DNA from: Clarkia xantiana subsp. parviflora
Lineage: Eukaryota > Streptophyta > Magnoliopsida > Myrtales > Onagraceae
DNA length: 64,000 bases
Assembly: GCA_036873135.1 (NCBI GenBank)
Contig: JAPTYO010000010.1
Location: 17,973,772 to 18,037,771, forward strand
Direction: 5' to 3'
Position numbers and translations under genes: made by a program. Numbering within the stretch: the stretch's first letter is position 1; every line of letters begins with the position of its first letter. The notes beneath the pieces are model-generated. The model was not told the origin of the DNA and made no database searches. It was given only the letters and a program-made list of their open reading frames with translations. Positions 42,201 through 55,131 of this stretch are shown one piece after another.

Positions 42201-42720
42201 TACCCATCTGTAACAGTGATGTATGGTGTTTGGTTGGAATTCAATTGAATGCATTAAACCCAACTAAAAACATATGAATTGAAAGGGCGGAAATATGAAT
42301 TGAAAAAGACGAATTGGAGATGATGAACACGAGAATAATCAAGAATCGGTGCGAAAGAATTCGGGCGGAATAATCGAGGGAGAATCAACAATTGATGCGA
42401 AAGATTTCAGGCAAAATAATCGAGGGAAGAATCAAGAATTCGGGCGGAACGATGGAGAAGTGGGGAAAAATCGGGATGAAGAATTGAACGACGTGTACAA
42501 TTGAAACGCGCGAGAATATATGTGTCGCGGTGTTAAAAGGAGGAGAGATTATTACCTACATCGGTCCCAAAGGCTGGCATCCAGCTATAGTCACGCAACC
42601 AATAGGAGAGTGACACGTGTCACTCAGTCTGCACATGTGTCCAATAAATTGCCAGTTGTCACCGTCCTAGTGGTCAGTGTGCCACCAGCTGTATGCCAGC
42701 TGTTAAGACCGAGGTAGCTA
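42201..42720. other. Spacer left of the Helitron triplication
   Basis: Contains loosely repeated GAATTCGGGCGGAA and ATCGAGGGAGAATCAA words between 42340 and 42470 and a GC-richer stretch 42530-42715 with CCAGCTGTATGCCAGCTGTT. No gene recognised; a 65-codon frame at 42520-42717 has no family likeness. Confidence 0.45.
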
Positions 42721-44293
42721 ATACCTTTTTCTAGACTCTCACATGTTGACATGCCGAGCTCGAATTAAGCCTGTTAATCGTTGGCTTGGCACACTCAGAA
42801 GCATGTTAGTCTCTCCTGCTGAATATATATATATATATATATTAGGTATTTTCCCCGCGCATTGTGCAGGGTTCGGTTTTTTGTTGTTGTTGTACGAGGT
42901 CATTACTAATATAATAAGTATATCTATTATTGAGAAAATTTTGTTTACATAAATTTTAGTACATAGATTGAAAATGAGTTGGGTCGGTGGTGTGTAGAGA
43001 ATATAATTTAATAAGTGTTACCATATTTTGTTAGGGTTTTCTCAAAATTATCATCGAATGGAAATGTTCCGACTTGGAGCTCATAGGATCAGCTCAATAG
43101 GAATAGAGTAAACAAAGTACGAAATCAAAGTTATAGCAGGTTTTTAAATTAAAAAATCAGTTAAATATTTGAACTAAATGATTAAATGTGAACCACAACT
43201 TGAATAGGACTTGGCGTTTTAATTGCAGTTTCATCTTTTTGTTTCTTAAGAACTATGATGAATTTAGGAAACTAGAAGCATAATTTATCCTTATTGCAAC
43301 AATGGCACTATCATTTCCTTGGATGATGCAAAACTAAATGGAAAAGAGGTCTAGGTAACAAATGAATCTTGAATTTTTATAGCAACAATATCTGCAGATA
43401 TTTGATACCGAAACAGAGCTAAAAAAACATAAGGCAAGCAGTGGAAGTAGTGAGCTCAAAATACCTTTTTCTAGACTCTCACATGCTGACATGTCGAGCT
43501 CGAATTAAGCCTGTTAATCGCTGGCGTGGCACACTCAGAAGCATGTTAGTCTCTCTTGCTGAATATATATATATTTATTAGGTATTTTCCCCGCGCATTG
43601 TGCAGGGTTCGGTTTTTTGTTGTTGTTGTAAGAGGTCATTACTAATATAATAAGTATATCTATTATTGAGAAAATTTTGTTTACATAAATTTTAGTACAT
43701 AGATTGAAAATGAGTTGGGTCGGTGGTGTGTAGAGAATATAATTTAATAAATTGAAAATGAGTTAGGGTTTTCTCAAAATTATCATCGAATGGAAATGTT
43801 CCGACTTGGAGCTCATAGGATCAGCTCAATAGGAATAGAGTAAACAAAGTACGAAATCAAAGTTATATCAGGTTTTTAAATTAAAAAATCAGTTAAATAT
43901 TTGAACTAAATGATTAAATGTGAACCACAACTTGAATAGGACTTGGCGTTTTAATTGCAGTTTCATCTTTTTGTTTCTTAAGAACTATGATGGATTTAGG
44001 AAACTAGAAGCATAATTTATCCTTATTGCAACAATGGCACTATCATTTCCTTGGATGATGCAAAACTAAATGGAAAAGAGGTCCTAGGTAAAATGAATCT
44101 TGAATTTTTATATCAACAATATCTGCAGATATTTGATACCGAAACATAGCTCAAAAAACATAAGGCAAGCAGTGGAAGTAGTGAGCTCAAAATACCTTTT
44201 TCTAGACTCTCACATGCTGACATGTCGAGCTCGAATTAAGCCTGTTAATCGCTGGCGTGGCACACTCAGAAGCATGTTAGTCTCTCTTGCTGA

Positions 44294-44373
<80 letters not shown>

Positions 44374-45021
44374 TAGGTATTTTCCCCGCGCATTGTGCAG
44401 GGTTCGGTTTTTGTTGTTGTTGTAAGAGGTCATTACTAATATAATAAGTATATCTATTATTGAGAAAATTTTGTTTACATAAATTTTAGTACATAGATTG
44501 AAAATGAGTTGGGTCGGTGGTGTGTAGAGAATATAATTTAATAAGTGTTACCATATTTTGTTAGGGTTTTCTCAAAATTATCATCGAATGGAAATGTTCC
44601 GACTTGGAGCTCATAAGATCAGCTCAATAGGAATAGAGTAAACAAAGTACGAAATCAAAGTTATATCAGGTTTTTAAATTAAAAAATCAGTTAAATATTC
44701 GAACTAAATGATTAAATGTGAACCACAACTTGAATAGGACTTGGCGTTTTAATTGCAGTTTCATCTTTTTGTTTCTTAAGAACTATGATGGATTTAGGAA
44801 ACTAGAAGCATAATTTATCCTTATTGCAACAATGGCACTATCATTTCCTTGGATGATGCAAAACTAAATGGAAAAGAGGTCCTAGGTAACAAATGAATCT
44901 TGTTTTTTAGAGATCTTTATGTCATACAGTAAAATATTGAATTTTTATATAAACAATATCTGCAGATATTTGATACCGAAACAGAGCTCAAAAAACATAA
45001 GGCAAGCAGTGGAAGTAGTGA
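42721..45021. repeat. Tandem triplication (~735 bp units) around a Helitron 3' end
   Basis: Unit starts at ATACCTTTTTCTAGACTCTC: 42721, 43461 and 44192. Units are 740, 731 and about 830 bp (the last enlarged by a TA tract of about 70 bp and a small insertion near 44900). Each unit holds about 120 bp of flank followed by the 3' part of the Helitron; only the third continues to the Helitron 5' end. Units differ at a modest number of positions. Confidence 0.9.
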
Positions 45022-45532
45022 GGTGCATCATAATGCCACACAAGCCCAATCAAGAAATATCGATAATAGCAAAAAGGTTCGGGTCCAAGAAGCTCTAAAG
45101 TACAACTCCACAGAATGCTTACCACTTATATAGGATCTGAAACACCGATGCAATAAAGACAAATTCAAAAAGCAGACAGTGGTCATCTAATTCAGAAATT
45201 TCAAGCGGAGGAACGACGTTGAAGATCTGAAACCGAAGCTACAATCAAATCGGAAATGCTGAGAGATAATGACCGAATAGCTATAGTTCAGATAAATTGA
45301 AAAAAACAGAAGACGCGGAGAATTAGAGAGATAAAAGAGTAAACCCTAAGTTGGAATTAATTGATAATAGAAACGTAAACTCTAATTGCAGAAAGAAGAA
45401 AGCAGTGAAGGAAAAAAAGCAGAGCGCGCGTTAAAATCACGGACAAATCAGAGTTGGAATTGTGCTGATGTGGCAAGAGATTATCATCTTAATTAAAACT
45501 TAAATACCTAAATTATATAATATATAGATAGA
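42842..45532 (-). mobile_element. Non-autonomous Helitron A (minus strand)
   Basis: On the minus strand it starts TCTATCTATATATTATATAA at 45532 and ends in a GC-rich hairpin (CCCTGCACAATGCGCGGGG) followed by AAAATACCTAA, with CTAA at 42845-42842 and T beyond: the Helitron pattern of 5' TC, hairpin, CTRR, insertion between A and T. The 3' terminus recurs at about 43577 and 44371 through tandem duplication. No Rep or helicase coding is seen. The 5' terminus is nearly identical to Helitron B at 55210. Confidence 0.75.
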
Positions 45533-45859
45533 TAAATAATAGGGGCAGACCTGCGCTTTGCGCGGATATAAATATAACTGTTCATAAAATAAAATGATAA
45601 CTTCGTTGTTATGTTAATATATATATATTAATATGTACTTAAATAAATGTGAAGATGTATGTATATACATTGTTGAATTTTTTTTATTAGCTTTAACTTT
45701 GTTACTGTAGTTATTGATTGAACCTCTGTTTTTTTGGGCAAAAACAAAGTCACGACGGTTAACCACAGTTAGCTAGTAAATAAAAAAAAAAAAAAAAGTA
45801 AATAAACCCATATAAAGAGTAAAGAACTGAATTCATTAAATTATAAAATGATAAATTCA

Positions 45860-45932
45860 CGCGCCAGGTAGGGGTCGAACCTACGACTTTCTGCTTAGGA
45901 AACAGACGCTCTATCCACTGAGCTACAGGCGC
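45860..45932 (-). tRNA. tRNA-Arg (anticodon CCT)
   Basis: 73 bases on the minus strand. Acceptor GCGCCTG; D arm GCTCAGTGGATAGAGC; anticodon arm TCTGT-TTCCTAA-GCAGA with CCT at the centre of the loop, reading AGG; T arm GTAGG-TTCGACC-CCTAC; 3' strand CTGGCGC and discriminator G. Box A (TAGCTCAGTGG) and box B (GGTTCGACC) are intact. There is no intron. One T-T pair in the acceptor stem is, as far as I recall, normal for this plant tRNA. No encoded CCA, so it is a nuclear gene. Confidence 0.95.
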
Positions 45933-46192
45933 TATTCTGTCATGTAAATATGCAGTTCATGATATTTTCTGACCTTGCTCAGTAAGAGAAAGCCTACTTA
46001 GAGATAAATCAACACATCTTTTCCACTCCATTCCATCATGTTCACAAAACACTTCCAGATTATCATCTTCAACATATTGACAGTACTAATTCCATAAAAA
46101 TGAATTAAACATATACCAATGATGTCGCAACGTAAGGTCCGGATATCATACGATTTTTTCCGACTTCCATATTACCTGCAAGCATTGATGAT

Positions 46193-48017
46193 TTAAGAAA
46201 CCCGTTGGCAGCGGCACCAGAAGGCTGTCCCTCCACTTCTACCTCGAGCAACCGCAATTTCCTCATCAATGTAAAACCATATGAAGAAAGGATCCTCCTT
46301 TGTCCCCGGTTCTCGATCATCCTTCTGTCCTAAGCTAAACTCAAACGGATCTAAAGGGCCAATTTTGATCCGTATTCTCTCAAAAACGAAGGCTAATATC
46401 CTCTTCTTCCACGACAATCTGCCCTCGAATGTCAAAAATCCAAGGCCGCCAAGATATACTCCATTCTCAATCCTCTTCCCCTGCTCCCGAGAATATTCGG
46501 ATACAATAAGCATAGATGAACTCTTTTGTTTTAGGCAATTGACTTATATATGCATCGAAAATCACGGATTTGAATCCTATAAAGCATCAAGGGCATTACT
46601 GAAGATATAAAATATTTAACAATGCATTCAGTTATCAGCTCGAGTTTTAGGACAGTTGCCATCTTGTTTAGCTGAAATTTTCTGTTCAAGGCGAGAGAAA
46701 AAGATCTTACAGTTGAATCGAACCTCTGAACAGCGGTTACTGGGAAATACCGACCGCCCTTTAGTTTTTTCTGCAAATGAAGGCAATGCATTTCATGCTA
46801 ACAATGTAAAACCAATTCAATGAAAGATGACTTGATGAACAAGTAACTAGAAGTGCAGACCTCTGCAGTAAAGATAAGCATCCATGTTCTCCCGGGAGAT
46901 TCCAATCCTCCGAGGGTGTTAAGAAACCCAGATGGATCAATCTTTGCCTTCTCTATCACATCAAGGGCTGAGAGTATTTCTGAAGCCGAAACTTTTCTCG
47001 TCTTTGCAGCATTTTTTAGCACCTTAACACTCTCCTCAACTATCTTCAACAGAAAACAATTCAAAGACACAGCTTACTTACTCAAGTCAATAACACAAAG
47101 CAGTACTAAATTTCTAATGATATGATATGAAACTCTAAGTAAGTAAGCCCTTTCATGCATTTCGTCGAACAAAACCCGAAAGGATTCACAGTAAACATAT
47201 ATTTTTTATCAAACAATAAAAATCACACCGGCCAAAACAGTGATCCCACAATTTTATTATACTTCAAGTAGCAAAGAAGAAATTAAAATCCGAAGAGCTT
47301 TCCAATATCAAAGCAATTCTGATAACAAAAGGAAGATCAATATCATAGTAAATTAATGTAATCTATGATGGTTAAATTGAATACATTGTCCACACATAAA
47401 TTCATACTTTAGGGTGAATTCCGCAATGATATGATCTGAGACTCCAATTAGGTAGGTTCTTTCATAGCATTTTGTCGAACAAAACCTGAAAGGACTCACA
47501 GTAAAGATATATTTTCATTCAAAACAATAGAAATCACACCTTTTTGGCCAAAACAATGATCCCACAATTTTATTCTACTTCAGTTCAACAAAGCACAGAA
47601 GAAACTAAATTTCGAAAAGGGTACCGATACCAAAGCAATTCCGTTACAAAAGGACGATCAATATCATAATATAGTAATCCAATCTTTGATGATTTAATTG
47701 AATACATCTACGTCCACATAAAATCCATACTATATTGAAAATAGCAAAAGGGTCAGCGATGAATCAAAAGAAGAGTAGAAGTCTCTCACTGGATTGAGCT
47801 GTTCTTGCTGGAGAGGAAGTGGCTCGGTGAAAGTCTGGTCCTTTTCATCAAGAGTTGCTCTGGTTCTTGTTCTGGGCAACTTTAGCACAAAATTGCTTGT
47901 AGCTATCAAGGAAAGAGGTTCGTAGACATTGATAAAAGGAGAGAACTTTGAGGGATTTGAGCAAGAATTCCGTGAAGGTAAAATTAGGGAAGAGCATAAA
48001 TGTGAAGGTAGAGCCAT
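46193..48017 (-). CDS. Plastid-lipid-associated protein / fibrillin, PAP13-like
   Basis: Four minus-strand exons, 48017-47790, 47043-46861, 46770-46711 and 46480-46193, give 252 aa; all introns are GT-AG and phase 0. The first ~55 residues are rich in Ser, Leu and Arg with few acids, a chloroplast transit peptide. The mature part matches PAP13-type fibrillins: EESVKVLKNAAKTRKVSASE, SPGRTWMLIFTA, YFPVTAVQRFDS, ENGVYLGGLGFLTFEGRLSW, KIGPLDPFEF, FFIWFYIDEEIAVARGRSGG. Fibrillins are lipocalin-like proteins on plastoglobules and thylakoids with roles in lipid handling and stress. The ligand of this subgroup is not known to me. The tRNA-Arg gene lies 260 bases beyond its stop codon on the same strand. 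Confidence 0.92.
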
Positions 48018-48189
48018 AGCTGCTCAACTTGTGGTGTGGAAGGAAGAGGAGAATTAGGTGGGAAGAAACGAACCAATTCTCCACATTTTCCTCGTCCGCA
48101 GACCACAGGATGTGAGTGGACTCTGTTCCGCCAAATTTTCTTCCTTCTTTTGGTAAAAATATTTTTGACTTTTAACTTTTCACCTACTA

Positions 48190-48220
<31 letters not shown>

Positions 48221-50040
48221 TATTATTATTATATGGTTAATTCGCGCGTTGTGCGGTAATTATTTATTTATATAATTATTAGGGTATTATGAAAATTCAA
48301 ATTTGATAATAATAATTAATTTAATTATTTTTTATTTGAAATAATTTATTCAATACTATTAAAGTGTATATATAAACTCATATAATTTTATCTTAACGTG
48401 TGTGAACATAAGTTCTATAGTTAATAGATTTGCGCATATGATATAACAATTTTTTTTGGATACTCATAACAAACATCAAAACATGAACATAAATAAATAC
48501 TTACTAAATATTGTAAATCATATATTCTTAGGGATTTAAACCAAATCGGTACATGTGTTAACAGCCCAAAACGAATTGGTACCTCCACTAAATTTTGTGA
48601 CAAATTGGTACCTGAATTTACCTGGGTGTTGCACCGTTAGAATTTATGGTTAAAACTAACGGAATCTCATTTTTGCGCATAAAAAGACCAAAATACCCTT
48701 ATTGCAGAATAGCTACATAATAGCAACTCAAAACTTTGGAACCCAATATCTCACTCATTTCTTCATCTTTTTGGACGAATTTTTTTTTGAAACCGCATAA
48801 ATTTTCAAGATCTATGCAACCCAAATAGTCGTAAAGTGATTTTCCCAGTTTTTTTTTTCTTTCAATAAACACCGTTTTCTATGTTAATTCATTATTTTTT
48901 ATATCAAACTCCACCGCATTCTAACACTTATCACCCTTGATCACCCACTTTTTTTACTAATTGGATTCCAAACTACAATCAAACTGTTGCTCTTGGATTC
49001 CAACACTTCTGTTTAAGAACCAAATTGATGTTATACCTTTCATCCAAAAGAAAACTAAAAATGAAAGTTTGTCGAATTAATTGTAATGCAATCTATAACT
49101 TACTGGAATTTTTCTTGATGTCTCCAATAAACTATACTGGTGTGTCTCTAAATCAATAAACGTCACTGCAAGAGAACATATGGATCTTAGCATGATAACA
49201 TACCAACCCGGTGAAGTTAATTTGATCGTTAATTACCACTATCAGTAGTGATTGAGTAGAACTAGACACTCGAATGTTAGTGCTATTCGCATTTAGATTG
49301 TGCAGTGATTTCAAAGATTTTTCTTTCGAACTGAAGATCACAACTTTTCCATGTTTTGGCCAATTTTATCAATTTGACAATATAACAACAATTGAAACTA
49401 AGTTATAAATGATATTAGTTTTATTCGCATTCTTACTTAACATATATAATTGTGAAAGGGAAAAGATATATATTCCGATTTTGGCATAAGGAAATGTTTC
49501 GACCGTTAGATAAAACATAAATGCCATAAATCTTGACAGTTATTACAATATTGCCACTGTGAGGAGGATTGCCACTGTGAGGAGGATTTGACATTTCAAC
49601 TCCCATTGTGAAAAGGTTTGAACGATTTTTTTCATTTCGGACTTTAAAAAAAAAAAAAAAAAAATTCCATAATACATGTATTCGAGTTTGGACTAATTTA
49701 CTTAATTCTGCAATATAACTTCACCAAGAGCTCTGTTTTAGACCATATTAGTTTTTACGCATTCCTACAATGCTTTAAAAGATTTTTCATTTTGATCTCC
49801 AATACAATACATTTTACGTGAGCCTTTGTGACTGAGAGCTATATTAAATGTAAAATAAATACGTTAGTGATCTTATCATTCGTTTAGAAATCATCTAAGA
49901 CGGCTCGCAGAAAAAAAAAAAAAACCACATAATGAGGTCTACCTTGTAGACTGTAATCTTAGCCCATTGATGACGGGCTGCAACTTGTGATGGATGCCAC
50001 TTCTGAGCGTCTGGCCTTTTGGCCTTTTTGTTTTTTTTTT
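48018..50040. other. Spacer with ATT microsatellite and dispersed repeats
   Basis: 48018-48150 is the fibrillin promoter and leader. A (TTA)n run sits at 48187-48231, followed by TTCGCGCGTTGTGCGGTAA (48240-48258), similar to the GC hairpins at Helitron ends nearby. A dispersed repeat with AATCGGTACATGTG, GAATTGGTACCTCC and AAATTGGTACCTGA lies at 48535-48670. Two short direct copies of TTGCCACTGTGAGGAGGATT lie at 49550-49588. No gene recognised. Confidence 0.5.
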
Positions 50041-50043
50041 TTT

Positions 50044-51020
50044 ACGGGTTAATTACCAAAGTACGAGTGAATGCCCAAAATAAGTTATTTCGTTAAACTA
50101 TTTTTCAAACTAGGCTTCTTTTAAAACTAATTCCCAAAATAGTTATTTTCATATTTTTAATAATATACATTATTTACATTATATCCCAAAGTTTACATTA
50201 TGTTACAAATAAATCCTAGAACGATATATAATATAAATAAGATTAACAATTGAAAATTAAAAAGATTAAATGTATGTAAAAAATTAAAATGGAAACAAAA
50301 ATTAATTAATAAATTAAATGATGAAAATGCACATTAAAAAATAATCAAACAAACATTTTTTTAGATTTTAATTCTTAAAAAATATGTGAAATTAAAAGAC
50401 AAATTTAAAAATAAATAAGTTTTTGAAACCAATATATAATGATATAAAAATTATTTATTAAGAGTATGAAACAAAAATACTAACTAAAATTCATTCTTAA
50501 ATTTATTATATTGATTTTTCAAATTTAAATTAGTTTATTTGTTATTTTTTCTGTCACTAATTTTACATAATTTTATAAATTTGACAAGTTTTATTTAGGG
50601 TTTATATACGTTATCATTTTTATTTTTTCATACTTAAAACAATCACGAGTATTTAGTTTCTTTAAATTTTATATCACTGTTTCTTTTTTATCATTTATAT
50701 CTTTAGCACATGGCCAAAAAAAAATATTATATCTTTAGTATAATTTTTTTAGAGTTATTATTTATTATTTTTTAAGTTTATAACATTTACATACAATTAC
50801 CTTAATTTTTCAAAAATAAATTCATATATTTGTATTATATATTTTGGTTTATGATCAAATGTAACAAAACATAAATTTTGGGATGTAAAGAAAAAAATAA
50901 AAGCGATTAAAAGAATAAAAAAAAAACATTTTTTGGGAATTAGTTTCTGAAGAAGCCTAGTTTGGGAATAAGTTTCGCAAATGGACCTGTTTCGGGAATT
51001 CACTGACCAAATTACTAGGT
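50044..51020. mobile_element. Non-coding element with ~80-bp inverted ends
   Basis: The left end (TTAATTACCAAAGTACGAGT … CAAACTAGGCTTCTT … AAACTAATTCCC) is matched in reverse by the right end (GGGAATTAGTTTCTGAAGAA … GCCTAGTTTGGG … GAATTCACTGACCAAATTAC) with about 70% agreement. The ~800-bp interior is extremely AT-rich and non-coding. It looks like an old MITE-like DNA transposon. No target duplication stands out. Confidence 0.6.
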
Positions 51021-52049
51021 AAACTTTACATGATTGTGCAAATTTATTTTGTAGTAAATTGCTAGCTAAACTTTCTACATTGTACAAAAAAAACTAGCTC
51101 CATCCATTTTTCCGTTAACCTTGGAAGGAAATATAAATTTTAAAAATTACTAAATACAACCTAAAGTTTTGCGATAATAATATAATGATATAAAATTTTA
51201 TATAAAATCAAATATTCAAATAATACATATTAAAAAATATATAAAAGAAATATGTGGCTTAAAAATACAAAAAATTGATTTACTAAAATATTTTAACAAT
51301 TTTATAAGACATGAATTTTTAGAAAATATTTAATTTTAGTTTTTGTACTTTTGGACTATATATTTAACTTATATATACTTTTGTATGATATATAACATTC
51401 TAAACTTTTATTCGAGATTTAGATTTTTTTTTTATAAAAGTTGAAATTATTTTAGAATTATAGTAGAATATTACAAGGATCGTAAGACCATTTTACTTAA
51501 TTAAGGTCATAGAATTGTAAGATCCTAAGATCAGAATCATGATCCTTTAAGATCCTATATATAAGATTAAGATCCTACAAGGGATCAGAGTCGTTTTACT
51601 TAACTAGGACTCGTAAAATCCTAAATTCCGGAACAACTTTGGCTAACTGGTCTCAGCAATTTTTTAATTTTATTTTTTAATTTTTAATTTTAATTAGGTC
51701 TCATCAGCAAATCAATTACTACAGATAGCTAGAGAAAAATCATATATTATAGTCATTGGGCCCAGCTGATTTATCTCCATTAATTAATTTGATAGACCAG
51801 CTTAATTATGATGTGTATGCAAAACTAGAAATCACAGCATCATTAAATAACACCAATAGATCACATGTTTGAGTTCTAAGCTTAAGAAAGTTAATTAACA
51901 CCCTTTATAACTGTGGATTATTCCATCTCTCAGAAAGCCGGCCCTAACCTAAAACCTAACACCTAAATTAACTAATTACTCTCACATTTTCAGCCAAAAA
52001 AAAAAACTAAACTCTCACATTCAATTATAAGCTTCATTAGATTAATTAC
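51021..52049. other. AT-rich spacer downstream of the MYB gene
   Basis: Low-complexity AT-rich DNA. 51470-51620 repeats AAGATCCTA- and GATCATGATCC-like words several times. The last few hundred bases before 52050 are probably MYB 3' UTR. No gene recognised. Confidence 0.5.
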
Positions 52050-53606
52050 TCAACTATCTTCCACCATTAAAGGAGGAGCAATAGAAAGATCGAGGTTCAA
52101 GTCCGGGATGAGGCTGCTCGTGGCATTGCTCTCGGTGGGTTCGATCGTGGCTCGTGAGACCGAACTGCTATCCCCGTTATTGGAGATTGTCCGTGGTGAC
52201 GGCTCCTTGTTGCAACATTTTCGTCCGACCGTATAATTATGAGGAGCGGCAAGCCGATGGTTGTTCGGGTTAATGCCCATGCGCTCGAGTTTCTTCTTTA
52301 AGTGAGTATTCCAATAGTTTTTAACCTCATTATCTGTACGTCCTGGTAATCTTCCTGCTATTAATGACCACCTACATCAACATTTACTCATTCTTATAAA
52401 AATCTATACCAATATATATATTATATATATATATATATATTTTAATTATGGGAAAACTTCATTACATTTAAATCTAAATTCAACAATTTGACACGCTCTT
52501 ATATATATATTCTTAAAAATAAACCCTAAAAATAGAGTGCTAACTTCTCATATATCTTTTAAGTTTTAACCTTCTATTTTCTACTTCTGCAAATTGTATC
52601 CTCATATATATCCTCATATACTATAGGGCATATATTGATATTATTAAAATAAGATGCATAGCTCGAATTTGTAAGCTCGGATTTATGAATGAAAAACTTA
52701 GGTGTTATCAGTTTACGAACAACAATTTAGACTAATTAATTGACAATTGGTCAATAACCGTAGACATTCGAGGGAGATTCCTTTCTAACATTTTTTTTAA
52801 ACGGTGTTACCAAGAATTAAAATTATATATATATATATATAAAAGTAAGCATTAACTAACTGTCTCGTATGTGTGAATTTGTATGTAAATTTTTTTAGTA
52901 TACTATAAGAAATATGTATCTAAACGCAAGTTAAACGTCCATTGTATTGCATAAAGCTCAAGGTAGTTAATTAAAATTTTTTTTTTTATTGCTAAAAAGG
53001 GCAATAAATTTTATTTTATTTTTTTGAGAAAAAATAAATGTGCTAGTAGTGAGGTGAAGACCTATACTCATTTGCTGTGTAATATTGAGAGTATTTTATT
53101 CATCTGCGAGTATATTGTACCGAACCAGTTAAAAGTTGAAACACTAAATTAATTTGAACACTAATTGTCATCAATAAAGAGATAGAAGGTGGTAGCTAGT
53201 ATGGGTATTGAATGATGCATGGAATTGGAAATTAAAGGAAAGTGATTACCTATTTCCAAGAAGGGCGTGGAGCTTGATGATGAGGTCCTCCTCGTCTTCA
53301 CCGAAACCACCGCGTTTGAGGTCCGGCCGGAGATAGTTTACCCATCTCAACCTACAGCTTTTACCACACCGTAGCAGACCTGCATGCACTTTCTTTTTGC
53401 CTCCTAATTAGCTAGACATATATATATATATAGCAAACACAATGAAAAGAAAAGAAAAGAAAGACGCATGCACCAGCAGCTGTGGGAAGAGAACGCCAGC
53501 AACCTTGGCCGTGGTTGTGGATATAGTCGATAAGCTTTTCATCTTCTTGCTGTGACCATGCCCCTTTGTTCACTACTATCTTCTCACAACATGGCTTCCT
53601 CATCAT
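52050..53606 (-). CDS. R2R3-MYB transcription repressor, subgroup 4 type
   Basis: Three minus-strand exons, 53606-53474, 53379-53250 and 52371-52050, give 194 aa with GT-AG introns at the canonical R2R3-MYB positions. R2 begins [16 protein letters not shown] with its Trp residues; R3 includes [19 protein letters not shown] and [21 protein letters not shown]3 carries the bHLH-binding signature (D/E-L-x2-K-x3-L-x6-L-x3-R). After the MYB repeats, GINPNNHRL is the subgroup 4 C1 motif and [14 protein letters not shown] is the C2/EAR repression motif. Relatives (MYB4/MYB308 group) repress phenylpropanoid, lignin or flavonoid genes; the actual targets here are unknown. The C-terminus is short for the group. 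A second ATG directly after the first (53603) could equally be the start. Confidence 0.92.
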
Positions 53607-54717
53607 ACAAATTAGAAACTTTCTTATTATTAATTATAATTATTAGAGATGAAAAAGTGACCAGCGCCAAATCTAAGAGGAGAGCAGAGCAGAGCGGGCA
53701 TGTATTATATATATATATATGTCTAGTCTAGTAAGAGAGAGATAGTATTATATTGTAAGAGATGAGATAGTATTTGTCAAGTATAGTATAGCTAACTAGG
53801 GTTTGGTTCGGAGGATGATGGATGGAGTGTACTACGATTGACTGACAGTTGAACTGTTCAACTAAGTGTGCCTCTCTCTCTTTTCTGGGGGTTTGTAATT
53901 TGTTTGTATTGTTGGTGGGTATAATCTAATATATCCTCTCCCATGAAATAAATTCTGGTTTCCCTACTTATATTATTGTTTATTACTGAAATAAAATAAG
54001 TGTGTGATTTTATTAAAATATTATATTTCGTATAACTTAATTAGTTTACAATTGGATTTAATGGATCCATATTTTAACTACACTTTATGCAGCTTGTCAG
54101 GTTAAGTTAACGGACTAGCTAGAGTATATATATATAACAGTTGTTCACTAAATTTGGTTGGTTAGAAAAATCCAGATTGTGGAATCAAAATACAAACATT
54201 ATGTACCGAAATAGACAGCTAACCATTCAATATTTTGGCAAAAAAAAAAATGAAATAAGTGAACGTAGTTTTTTTTTTTTTTGTGCAGTATACCGATAGT
54301 AATAATTGTTCGCATTATATTAATCTGTAACGATAAAGTGTTGAATATGCATGAAGCTATTTCATTAATTTCAGAAAAGCAAATGTTGGAAATTATGTAA
54401 TATGGTGTAGTTTTAGTAACGAGACTCAATATAGTCTCTATTCGTGAAATCAGAAAAAACTATAAATAAAATTAAGTAAACGTTTTTTATTTTCCTTTTC
54501 TTTTGCCAACATATATAAATAATTTCCTCCTTATTTTTATAATATAATAATAATAATAACTTCATGGACCAAATAATAATAATAATAATAATAATAATAA
54601 TTTTATTGAAAAGAGAGACCATGGTCCTTCTAACTTGATCTGGTGCATGACAATTGTGTTTCATGTGGCGGCCATCTGTATCGCCACCTCAGCACCCCCT
54701 CCAACAGGTGTCACACC

Positions 54718-54754
<37 letters not shown>

Positions 54755-55033
54755 GTAGATATTGCTGCATGCTTTATCCAATCAATTCCAATACAAACTA
54801 AATGCAATTCTCAACTGTATTTCTTCTTCCTACCAAACTATAATCTTATCTAGCTCCACCCAGGCCGAATCCTACGAGCCGAATCCTACGAGCCAGATAA
54901 CAGTTCCTTTTATTTATTAATTTGCTCAAGGTTCCCTCCTTTAAATAAAAGTAATTAGTAAAGCCTATACAGCAACCTTTTGTATTATAACTAGGATTAA
55001 AATGAGAGTTTTTTTTTTTTTTCAATGAATGAT

Positions 55034-55131
<98 letters not shown>

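Noticed and set aside
42520..42717. 65-codon plus-strand frame left of the Helitron
   Set aside because: No family likeness, no upstream promoter or splice evidence.
44100..44444. Plus-strand 114-codon frame in the Helitron triplication
   Set aside because: Depends on a TA tract for half its length; the equivalent frame in the first unit (42743-42952) is different in the TA part. No domain.
48036..48275. 79-codon plus-strand frame over the fibrillin start
   Set aside because: Opposite the real first exon and continuing into the ATT microsatellite (poly-Ile); chance.
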